A stretch of 10,585 nt of DNA, taken from CAYJSJ01 sp964373065. Lineage in GTDB: Bacteria > Patescibacteriota > Gracilibacteria > Peribacterales > Peribacteraceae. Position numbers and translations under genes: made by a program. Shown here one piece after another: positions 4,441 through 10,585 of this stretch. Under the pieces are notes generated by a model that saw only the letters and a list, made by a program, of their open reading frames with translations, was not told the DNA's origin and made no database searches. How positions within the stretch are numbered: position 1 is the first letter of the stretch; every line of letters starts with the position of its first letter. Location of the stretch: positions 1 to 10,585 of the forward strand of contig CAYJSJ010000027.1 of the NCBI GenBank assembly GCA_964373065.1, given 5' to 3'.

Positions 4441-7286
4441 TCTCCCAGCAAACTACGCTCTCCATCGCAGGCATGCACTGCAGTAGTTGCAGTGCGCTCA
4501 TCACCCGAAAACTTAAAAAGACTGCGGGCGTTGAGGAAGCGAATGTGAACTACGGCGCGAATAAAGCACGCATTCGCTTCAATCCCTCGCAGATTGACGA
4601 ACAGGGTCTCATCGCAGCCGTGAAAGCGGCAGGGTACGGCGCTATCGTCGCTGATGAGAAGGATAGGGAAGCAGAGAAGAAACGCAGACTGAAAGAGATC
4701 GCCACCTACCGCTGGAAGTTCTGGACTGGACTCGTCCTGAGCTTGCCGATGCTCTACTTCATGGCGCTGATGTTCCTGCCAACTCTCCCGCTCGCGGAGC
4801 AGCTCATGCCATGGATGGGAGCAGTGTCTTTCCTACTCGCCACTCCCGTCCAGTTTTGGCTTGGATACGGCTTCTATCGAGGGATGTGGTCAAGCCTGAA
4901 GATGGGGACGTTCAATATGGATAGCCTGATTGCAATTGGTACTTCCACTGCCTATTTCTACAGTCTCTATAACTTTCTGTCGCATCTTGTGACCGAGGGA
5001 ACAGTGATCGGAGAAATGCATGACCTCTACTTCGAAGTTTCCTCGCTCCTCATCACGTTCGTGCTTCTCGGCAAGTGGCTGGAAGCGCAAGCGAAAGGCG
5101 CTACTTCGGAAGCGATTCAGAAGCTCATGGGATTGCAGGCAAAGACCGCAAGAGTGCTACGGAATGGAGAGGCTCGGGATGTACCCATTGAAGAAGTGCG
5201 ATCGGGCGACATCATTTTGGTCCGTCCCGGAGAAAAAGTACCTGTTGATGGCATCGTCATGAAGGGGCTTACCTCTATTGATGAATCGATGCTCACCGGT
5301 GAGAGCATTCCTGTAGAGAAGAAAGAGGGTGATCGTGTGTTTGGTGCGACGATGAACGGCAACGGCAGTATCGAGTTTCGGGCAGAGAAGATCGGTGCAG
5401 ACTCCGCCCTCGGTCAAATCATCCGTTTCGTGGAGGATGCGCAAGGAAGCAAAGCCCCCATTCAAGCATTCGCCGACTGGATTTCTTCCTGGTTCGTTCC
5501 CGCCGTGATCGGCATTGCGATCGTCACGTTTGCAATGTGGATATTCCTCGGTGCAGGGCTCACCTTCTCTCTGCTCGCATTCGTTTCTGTGATTGTGATC
5601 GCATGCCCCTGCGCCATGGGACTCGCGACCCCTACGAGCATCATGGTGGCGACGGGAAAAGGTGCTGAGCAGGGCATTCTCATCCGGGGAGGAGAGCCGC
5701 TTGAGGCTGCGAATAAGATCAATACCATTGTGTTCGATAAGACGGGGACACTTACGAAAGGAAAACCGGAACTTAGGGATATCGTTGCGATTGCCGGCAT
5801 GCGTCCCGACGAGATTCTGCAGATTGCCGCGAGTCTGGAGAAAGGATCAGAACATTCCCTTGCCGATGCCATTCTCTCGCATGCAAGTAACAATGGAATT
5901 CAGACACAGGAAGTCGAGAATTTCCGTGCCATTCCCGGCAAGGGCATCGAGGGAAAGATCGCAGGCAAGAGCTATCGACTCGGCAACAGGGCACTGTTGC
6001 AATCCGAATTTGATCGTCTGCCCGCACACCATCAGCAGGCTATTGCGACTCTGGAAAGCGATGGCAAAACTGTGATGTTGCTTGCCGATGAACAAGAAAT
6101 CATCGGTGCGATCGCCGTTGCGGATACCGTGAAAGAAACCTCCAAAGAAGCAGTGGTGCGGCTGCGCCAGATGGGTCTGACGGTGTACATGATCACGGGA
6201 GATAACAGGCGAACGGCGACTGCGATTGCAGGTCCGCTTGGCATCGAGCATGTCCTCGCGGAAGTCCTTCCGGAACAGAAAGCGAGCGAAGTGAAGAAAT
6301 TGCAGGAACAAGGAAAACGCGTTGCCATGGTGGGCGACGGCATCAACGACAGTCCCGCCCTTGCACAGGCCGATCTCGGGATCGCCATGGGCAGCGGCAC
6401 GGACATCGCGATGGAAACCGGCGGCATCGTGCTCGTGAAGAATGATCTGCGGGACGTCGTAACCGCGATCAAATTGAGCCGAGCCACGGTCAACAAGATT
6501 CATCAAAATATGTTCTTCGCGCTCTTCTTCAATATCATCGGCATTCCCATCGCCGCAAGAGCTTTCATGCACTGGGGGATCATTCTCCGGCCGGAGCTTG
6601 CGGGGCTTGCTATGGCATTCAGTTCCGTCTCTGTGGTAACGAACTCACTATTACTGAAGGGCTTCCATCCGCTCAGGCGCAATTGGCTCTCGGACGCGGC
6701 ACCGATCTTCATGGCCGTCGGATTCACGGCACTCTTCCTGGGCTTTGCCAAACTCAGCAGTGCAACGGTTACTGCAGTGAATCCCGATCCCAATCACTCG
6801 CACGCCGACTTCGCAGTGTCTATCGACTCACAGTTGATCGATTTTTCCAATGAAAAGTATATGTCGAATGAGGAGAAGCACCTGAGTAAATACTTTCATC
6901 TCCATGATGGCATGGGTACGCTCATTCATCGGCATCAGCCGGGGCTGACACTCGGCGATTTCTTTTCCTCCCTCAACATCACACTGTCGAAAGACTGTGT
7001 GACACTCGACGACAGACAGGCACTCTGCACCGAAGGAACGTCGCGCTGGAGAATGGTGGTGAATGGCGAAGAACGGTTACTTGATCCATCATTTGTTTTC
7101 GAAGATACGGACAAGATCCTCCTGACCTACAGCGCGAGCGATACCCTTTGGGAAACTGAGTGGCAAAACATGACTGACGATGCCTGTCTGTACTCCCGCA
7201 CCTGTCCCAGTCGAGGAGATCCACCAACCGAAAACTGTATTGCCGATCCCACTGTCCCGTGTATGGCCCCTCCGGGCACTCTGTAA
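4437..7286 (+). CDS. copA: Cu(I)-translocating P1B-type ATPase with extra C-terminal extracytoplasmic domain
   Basis: This is a 949-residue ATP-driven Cu(I) exporter, longer than the typical 750–830. In order it has: an N-terminal HMA domain with GMHCSSC (12–18); two leading helices and M1–M6; the actuator motif TGES (287–290); the ion-binding CPC (390–392) in IACPCAMGLATPT; the phosphorylation motif DKTGTLT (434–440); SEHSLADAI (471–479), where Ser replaces the usual Pro of the SEHP motif; GDGINDSPAL (633–642); and the late membrane motifs FN (698–699) and MAFSS (727–731) typical of copper pumps. After the last core helix, an extra hydrophobic segment (about 753–771) leads to a domain of about 175 residues. 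That domain contains NHSHADF (786–792) and YFHLHDG (819–825) with IHRHQPGLTLGDFF, and six cysteines (854, 864, 917, 923, 934, 942). The extra helix should place it outside the membrane, where copper exits. The start overlaps the chaperone stop. Confidence 0.95.
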   Translation: MISQQTTLSIAGMHCSSCSALITRKLKKTAGVEEANVNYGANKARIRFNPSQIDEQGLIAAVKAAGYGAIVADEKDREAEKKRRLKEIATYRWKFWTGLVLSLPMLYFMALMFLPTLPLAEQLMPWMGAVSFLLATPVQFWLGYGFYRGMWSSLKMGTFNMDSLIAIGTSTAYFYSLYNFLSHLVTEGTVIGEMHDLYFEVSSLLITFVLLGKWLEAQAKGATSEAIQKLMGLQAKTARVLRNGEARDVPIEEVRSGDIILVRPGEKVPVDGIVMKGLTSIDESMLTGESIPVEKKEGDRVFGATMNGNGSIEFRAEKIGADSALGQIIRFVEDAQGSKAPIQAFADWISSWFVPAVIGIAIVTFAMWIFLGAGLTFSLLAFVSVIVIACPCAMGLATPTSIMVATGKGAEQGILIRGGEPLEAANKINTIVFDKTGTLTKGKPELRDIVAIAGMRPDEILQIAASLEKGSEHSLADAILSHASNNGIQTQEVENFRAIPGKGIEGKIAGKSYRLGNRALLQSEFDRLPAHHQQAIATLESDGKTVMLLADEQEIIGAIAVADTVKETSKEAVVRLRQMGLTVYMITGDNRRTATAIAGPLGIEHVLAEVLPEQKASEVKKLQEQGKRVAMVGDGINDSPALAQADLGIAMGSGTDIAMETGGIVLVKNDLRDVVTAIKLSRATVNKIHQNMFFALFFNIIGIPIAARAFMHWGIILRPELAGLAMAFSSVSVVTNSLLLKGFHPLRRNWLSDAAPIFMAVGFTALFLGFAKLSSATVTAVNPDPNHSHADFAVSIDSQLIDFSNEKYMSNEEKHLSKYFHLHDGMGTLIHRHQPGLTLGDFFSSLNITLSKDCVTLDDRQALCTEGTSRWRMVVNGEERLLDPSFVFEDTDKILLTYSASDTLWETEWQNMTDDACLYSRTCPSRGDPPTENCIADPTVPCMAPPGTL

Positions 7287-7303
7287 TTTCCCCCCTTTCT
7301 TGA

Positions 7304-7531
7304 ATGTGGTGCTGCTCACGCAAAACATTGTTCATTCTCCTCGGTGTTGCCGGTCTCATCGGAATCCTCATCGCCACAGGGAAAGTGAATTCCTATGCAA
7401 TCCTTCCATTCCTCCCGCTCCTCGCCTGTCCGCTTATGTGCGTCTTCATGATGATGTTCGGACGAAAGTGCGACGACGGAGAATGCCAGACGACACCGGC
7501 AAAAAAGCCAACTACTGCCAAACATTTGTAG
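7304..7531 (+). CDS. Small Cys-rich membrane protein, DUF2933-like
   Basis: This is a 75-residue peptide with two adjoining hydrophobic segments (about 9–24 and 31–51). LPFLPLLACPLMCVFMMMFG (34–53) resembles the PYLLLLLCPLMHLFMH-type core that I associate with DUF2933 membrane proteins, with Cys in place of the first His. Cysteines lie at 3, 4, 42, 46, 56 and 61, and four methionines cluster at 45–51. These residues could bind Cu(I) at the membrane face, but no function is established for the family as far as I know. The gene begins 17 nt after copA and is followed 19 nt later by the lipoprotein gene, so all three are probably co-transcribed. The ATG at 7304 follows a CT-rich tract with no Shine-Dalgarno sequence. 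Confidence 0.65.
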   Translation: MWCCSRKTLFILLGVAGLIGILIATGKVNSYAILPFLPLLACPLMCVFMMMFGRKCDDGECQTTPAKKPTTAKHL

Positions 7532-7550
7532 CTCTCTTCTCCCTCTTCTC

Positions 7551-8417
7551 ATGAAAAGAACTCTCATGACCATCGGCCTCATGTCCCTCCTACTCGCAGG
7601 CTGCAATAGTAACTACATTGCGTCGATCAAAGCCTCACATGTCCATGGTCTCGCAGTGGACCCTGGAGACACTCGTCGTCTGTACCTTGCAACGCACAAC
7701 GGTCTCTATGCTCTCGTAAACGATAAGGAGGTGCAGTGGGTCGGGAAGAGTCTCGATGATTTCATGGGCTTCTCGCCTCATCCCACCGATCCGAACGTCC
7801 TCTTTTCCAGCGGGCATCCAAAGAGTGGAGGAAATATTGGTTTCCAGAAATCCACTGATGGAGGCGTGTCGTGGGAGAAAATCAGCAATGCCAACCCAAG
7901 CGGCCCTGCAGATTTCCATGCGATGTTCATCCATCCAGCCAACCCCGACCATATCTATGGCTGGTTCAAGCTCAGAGTCCATCGCTCACTCGATGGGGGA
8001 AAAACATGGGAAGTTCTCCCGAAACAGCCGCCAGAAGTTCTAAGCTTTGCGGGTGACCCGCGCGATGAGAATGTCCTCTACCTCGGTACAATCGGTGATC
8101 TCCTCATGAGCACGGATAAGGGGGAATCATGGACGAGCATGACTGAGCAGATCGGGAATGATGTTGTGTTCGATGTCGAAGTCGATCCCACGACCGGCTC
8201 TCTTTATCTTGCCACGAGGGATCAGGGGATTCTGAGGGCATCGAGAGGCATAGAGGGTGGTATTGCGGTGGAACCTGCTGGGAAGCTCTCAGAAGACGAT
8301 TTCCCCGAGCACCTTGCGCTTGATCCGAGGAACTCACTGACGATCTACGCCTTCAGTAAGGCACACGCTCTCTACAAGTCTACCGATAGCGGGAAGACTT
8401 GGAACAAGTTGCTATAA
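7551..8417 (+). CDS. Lipoprotein with Asp-box beta-propeller repeats (F510_1955/sialidase-like)
   Basis: This is a 288-residue protein. A short signal sequence ends in the lipobox LLAGC, so Cys18 would be the lipidated first residue. The body carries four Asp-box motifs (S-x-D-x-G-x-x-W): 101–108 STDGGVSW, 146–153 SLDGGKTW, 187–194 STDKGESW and 277–284 STDSGKTW. These mark a BNR/sialidase-type beta-propeller, and the layout fits the family named F510_1955 glycosylhydrolase in public annotation. At about 270 mature residues it is short for a full six-bladed enzyme, and I see no sialidase arginine triad, so a binding or scaffold role is as likely as hydrolysis. HVHGLAVDP (30–38) opens the first blade. 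It lies within the copper run, 19 nt after the preceding gene. The start follows a long CT-rich tract. Confidence 0.85.
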   Translation: MKRTLMTIGLMSLLLAGCNSNYIASIKASHVHGLAVDPGDTRRLYLATHNGLYALVNDKEVQWVGKSLDDFMGFSPHPTDPNVLFSSGHPKSGGNIGFQKSTDGGVSWEKISNANPSGPADFHAMFIHPANPDHIYGWFKLRVHRSLDGGKTWEVLPKQPPEVLSFAGDPRDENVLYLGTIGDLLMSTDKGESWTSMTEQIGNDVVFDVEVDPTTGSLYLATRDQGILRASRGIEGGIAVEPAGKLSEDDFPEHLALDPRNSLTIYAFSKAHALYKSTDSGKTWNKLL

Positions 8418-8430
8418 CCTTTTTGACTCA

Positions 8431-8904
8431 ATGATCACTGCATACGTATCACCAAGGGCTATGTCACACAGCAGAGCAATCGTTCTGTACCTGTCTGTGA
8501 GCTTCGTACTCCATCTCATTTGGGAAAACCTCCAGGCACCGCTCTACGAGGGTTACATTTCCTTCCAGCAACACTTCTGGATCTGTTTCAAAGCGGCATG
8601 GGGCGATCTGCTCTTCATGCTTGTGATCTACGTCGCACTGGCAATTGTGCATCGAGACCCGTTCTGGGTTGCGGAGAGATCGGCGTATACGCATCCGGCA
8701 ACATGGATCATCGCTTTGCTCGTTGGGTTACTTCTCGCAGTGAGCTTTGAACTCTGGGCGGTTTACGTCGATCACCGCTTCCGGTACAGCGAGGCGATGC
8801 CTCTGATTCCCATCGTACATATCGGCCTCATGCCCGTGCTGCAGATGTTGCTCATTCCTCTCGCTGTTCTCTTTCTTACTTCCCGTTCCTCACGCTCCGC
8901 ATGA
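8431..8904 (+). CDS. Conserved-looking polytopic membrane protein, HLIWEN motif, unknown function
   Basis: This is a 157-residue protein with about four membrane segments (16–31, 58–74, 91–112, 124–149). The start may instead be the ATG at 8461 (residue 11, MSHSRAIVLY). Polar residues sit in or beside the membrane: HLIWEN (28–33), His48, WGD (57–59), IVHRDPFW (72–79), FELW (106–109) and MPLIP (123–127). The density of charged and His residues near helices suggests a binding or catalytic pocket rather than a plain anchor. I recall similar proteins from candidate-phyla genomes but no known role. It lies 13 nt after the Asp-box lipoprotein gene, and its stop overlaps a tiny ORF (ATGA at 8901–8904). 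Confidence 0.75.
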   Translation: MITAYVSPRAMSHSRAIVLYLSVSFVLHLIWENLQAPLYEGYISFQQHFWICFKAAWGDLLFMLVIYVALAIVHRDPFWVAERSAYTHPATWIIALLVGLLLAVSFELWAVYVDHRFRYSEAMPLIPIVHIGLMPVLQMLLIPLAVLFLTSRSSRSA

Positions 8905-8957
8905 ACCACCGTTCGCTTCTCATCATCGGCACCCTTCCTCGTCTTTACTCTGCTTAG
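8901..8957 (+). pseudogene. 18-residue ORF, possible relic of a lipoprotein leader
   Basis: This ORF starts in an ATGA overlap with the preceding stop, as genuine downstream genes do elsewhere in this run (4437, 10458). It codes MNHRSLLIIGTLPRLYSA and then a TAG. Its core, LLIIGTL, nearly matches LLFIGTL in the leader of the lipoprotein at 10458. At DNA level the 10-mer TCATCGGCAC is shared (8923–8932 and 10483–10492), and 19 of 24 bases agree around it. It may be the decayed 5' end of a lipoprotein gene. Alternatives are a coupling leader peptide for the next gene, or chance. Confidence 0.3.
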
Positions 8958-8968
8958 TCGTACAATCC

Positions 8969-9508
8969 ATGCGATTCTCGCAGCGAAAAACCATTGTGCT
9001 CCTCTGCCTGTTGTTGGTGTCATCCGCTACGGGAACCATCATTCTAATCCTGAATCGTGAAATACCTTCCGAAATATTGCAGGATCCTGACCCACGCCTG
9101 CGCGTAAACAGCGACACAGTGCATTCTTTTGACGATGAGACGAGAAAGGTCGCAGATGAACTCAAAACAGTCATTCGAAAAGTAGATCGGCCTCTGAAGA
9201 TATTTGGTCTCGGAATGGCAGCGCCTCAGATTGGTTATGACAAAAGAATTGCAGTATTGAAAAATTCCTATGGTGAGTATTTCGTCGTAGTAAATCCTGA
9301 AATTGTAGAAGAAAAATGGCACTTCCTGTCGCCTTCTACTTGTTTCAGTCTCAAGGGTATGCATTTTCTTGAACGGCCATTTTGGATGAAAGTAACATAC
9401 CAAGATCTCAATGGAAATTCACAGGAAATTATACTGCGAGGCCCTAAGGCTGCTGTGATGAAACAGGAGATAGATCACCTCAATGGTATGCTTCTTACCG
9501 ATTATTAA
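8969..9508 (+). CDS. Membrane-anchored, degenerate peptide-deformylase homologue
   Basis: This is a 179-residue protein with an N-terminal hydrophobic anchor or signal (about 8–28), unusual for a normally cytosolic family. The rest aligns with peptide deformylase. DPDPRLR (39–45) is the family's opening motif. Motif 1 is GLGMAAPQIG (80–89; canonical GxGLAAxQ). Motif 2 is STCFS (123–127) in place of EGCLS, keeping the metal ligand Cys125. Motif 3 is KQEIDHLNG (165–173) in place of QHExDHLxG, so the first metal-binding His is Gln166 while catalytic Glu167 and His170 remain. Classical deformylation is therefore doubtful, and an extracytoplasmic domain would not meet nascent chains. The gene is AT-rich: by hand count 95 G/C in 240 bases (9181–9420), against 37 in 60 at 9721–9780. 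This points to acquisition or relaxed selection. It ends 2 nt before the next gene. Confidence 0.8.
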   Translation: MRFSQRKTIVLLCLLLVSSATGTIILILNREIPSEILQDPDPRLRVNSDTVHSFDDETRKVADELKTVIRKVDRPLKIFGLGMAAPQIGYDKRIAVLKNSYGEYFVVVNPEIVEEKWHFLSPSTCFSLKGMHFLERPFWMKVTYQDLNGNSQEIILRGPKAAVMKQEIDHLNGMLLTDY

Positions 9509-9510
9509 AT

Positions 9511-10461
9511 ATGCATCAGAAACTTATGAGAATTATCACCACTGCACTCTTCTCTGCGGTTCTTGCCGGCACATGGGATGTCTGGTGGCACGGCGCACTC
9601 GGAAGGGAGACCTTCTGGTCGCCTCCGCATCTGCTGCTCTATGCCTCCGTGATCGTCGCAATCTGCTCGGGTATGTACGGTTGGTGGTGGATCAGGGAAA
9701 AATCATGGATCTGGCTTGCAGTCGTGCTTCTGCTCATTCCCGCCTCCGCGCCGTTCGATGAGCTGTGGCACAGGATCTTCGGGGTAGAACCGGTGAACAG
9801 TCCGCTCATCGTCTGGAGTCCACCGCACGTTCTCCTCGCTCTCGCGCTGGTCGGAAGCTTCCTCTTTCTCTTTCACCACTTGCATCGGGATGATGATGTT
9901 ATTGCCAAACATCTGCTGCAAAGCGTCGCGCTTGCATCGGTCGTGAGTTTGCTCCTCTTTGTAGTTTCGCCGCTGGAGCCGATTGGTCCCTACCATCTCA
10001 TCGGCTTCTACGGAGCTGCGGTCGGCAGTGGCATCACTGCTATCGCATTCCTTCTAGCTCAGCAATGGATGAATCGTTTTGGAAGTGCTTTCTCCGTGGC
10101 AGCATTCTTCATGCTGCTTGCAGCCATGAATTTCGGGGAGAAGCTTTCTTCCGCCGTGAACATTCAGCCGCACGATCACCCTCCAGGATGGCTCATGATT
10201 TTTTCCTGCCTCGTCCCTGCGGCACTCATCGATGCGCTCCGTAACAAGCCTCTCTGGCTTCGAGGCGGCCTCGTGGGCGGGCTGCATGCCGGGATTCTCT
10301 ACGGCTTCTCCTCGCGCTTCTTTGAGCCGCAATTCCAATACGGTACAACGGATATGTGGACGGCGATCATCGCAAGTCTTATCGCCGGAATGATTGCCGG
10401 CTTGCTCATCCAATGTCTTCCTCGTCTCCGTTTCCATTCAGCTTCTTCTCTTGCACTATGA
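9511..10461 (+). CDS. Polytopic membrane protein with duplicated D-x3-H...WSPPH motif
   Basis: This is a 316-residue protein with about nine or ten hydrophobic segments. Two related motifs stand out. The first is WDVWWH (22–27) followed by FWSPPH (35–40). The second is FDELWH (82–87) followed by VWSPPH (101–106). Each gives Asp-x3-His and a Trp-Ser-Pro-Pro-His at the edge of a membrane helix, so the N-terminal half looks like an internal duplication with four His and two Asp. A later PHDHPPGW (220–227) adds two more His. Such residues could form a metal site in or near the membrane; this is inference, as I do not know the family's function. The start may be the ATG at 9526 (residue 6, MRIITT). 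The stop overlaps the next ATG (10458–10461), implying coupling to the lipoprotein gene. Confidence 0.8.
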   Translation: MHQKLMRIITTALFSAVLAGTWDVWWHGALGRETFWSPPHLLLYASVIVAICSGMYGWWWIREKSWIWLAVVLLLIPASAPFDELWHRIFGVEPVNSPLIVWSPPHVLLALALVGSFLFLFHHLHRDDDVIAKHLLQSVALASVVSLLLFVVSPLEPIGPYHLIGFYGAAVGSGITAIAFLLAQQWMNRFGSAFSVAAFFMLLAAMNFGEKLSSAVNIQPHDHPPGWLMIFSCLVPAALIDALRNKPLWLRGGLVGGLHAGILYGFSSRFFEPQFQYGTTDMWTAIIASLIAGMIAGLLIQCLPRLRFHSASSLAL

Positions 10462-10585
10462 AAACCATGTTCCCCCTTCTTTTCATCGGCACACTCCTTC
10501 TGTCAGCCTGTTCCCCCAGTATGACCGGTGGTGGTATGCAGCATGGGAATGGCATGATGCGGAACGGTGGCGGGATGATGCAGGG
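10458..10585 (+). CDS. Met/Gly-rich lipoprotein, N-terminal part (cut by window edge)
   Basis: Only the first 42 codons are present. A short signal sequence (MKTMFPLLFIG) ends in the lipobox LLSAC, so Cys18 would be lipid-modified. The mature start is rich in Met, Gly and His: MTGGGMQHGNGMM (22–34) and then GGGMM (37–41). Such Met/His-rich flexible tails bind copper in several periplasmic copper proteins, which fits the locus; the domain that follows is out of view. The ATG overlaps the preceding stop (ATGA). The reading frame stays open to the edge. Confidence 0.75.
   Translation, partial: MKTMFPLLFIGTLLLSACSPSMTGGGMQHGNGMMRNGGGMMQ

Noticed and set aside
8961..8966. TACAAT as a -10 box for the deformylase-like gene
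   Set aside because: It ends only 2 nt before the ATG, so transcription would begin inside the gene, and no -35 box is present.
8905..9510. Insertion sequence or attachment site around the AT-rich gene
   Set aside because: I found no transposase, no terminal inverted repeats and no clear target-site duplication at the borders, so only the compositional difference is reported.

Overview
The window looks like part of a chromosome from a candidate-phyla-radiation (Patescibacteria) bacterium, perhaps of the Peregrinibacteria/Peribacteria type. This is inference. It rests on moderately GC-rich DNA read with the standard code (TGA is used as a stop), compact co-directional genes with ATGA overlaps, the near absence of Shine-Dalgarno sequences, and several families I associate with that group: HMA–DsbD-like–cupredoxin fusions, DsbA fusions, and a His-rich domain with an HLHDG motif. 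No mobile element, rRNA, tRNA or CRISPR array is visible.

Layout. Positions 1–158 are non-coding and hold an imperfect hairpin and a run of nine C. A secreted Gly-rich protein of unknown function lies on the minus strand (159–650). A short divergent region separates it from a small secreted Cys/Met-rich protein (743–1168), which ends at a convincing intrinsic terminator (1191–1231). From 1240 to the right edge all genes are on the plus strand with short gaps or overlaps. In order they are: an HMA–DsbD/UreH-like–cupredoxin membrane protein (1240–2586); a membrane-anchored DsbA-like thioredoxin fused to a domain with a CuA-type copper site (2607–3698); a small membrane protein with a CPVC motif (3702–4142); a CopZ-like HMA protein (4219–4440); a CopA-type copper ATPase with a C-terminal domain predicted to lie outside the membrane (4437–7286); a Cys-rich DUF2933-like membrane peptide (7304–7531); a lipoprotein with four Asp-box motifs (7551–8417); a membrane protein of unknown function with an HLIWEN motif (8431–8904); a tiny ORF that may be the relic of a lipoprotein leader (8901–8957); an AT-rich, membrane-anchored, degenerate peptide-deformylase homologue (8969–9508); a polytopic membrane protein with a duplicated D-x3-H...WSPPH motif (9511–10461); and the start of a Met/Gly-rich lipoprotein cut by the window edge (10458–10585).

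Reading the cluster together. Most genes encode either copper-binding elements (three HMA domains, a CopA ATPase, a CuA-like site, a Cys/Met cupredoxin, a Met/His-rich lipoprotein) or cysteine pairs on or beyond the membrane (DsbD-like cysteines, CPFC, CPVC). The simplest model is one locus that moves copper across the membrane and couples it to thiol redox chemistry on the outer face. Such a locus could serve copper detoxification or metallation of an extracytoplasmic copper enzyme. The physical linkage and motifs are seen directly; the shared pathway is inference.
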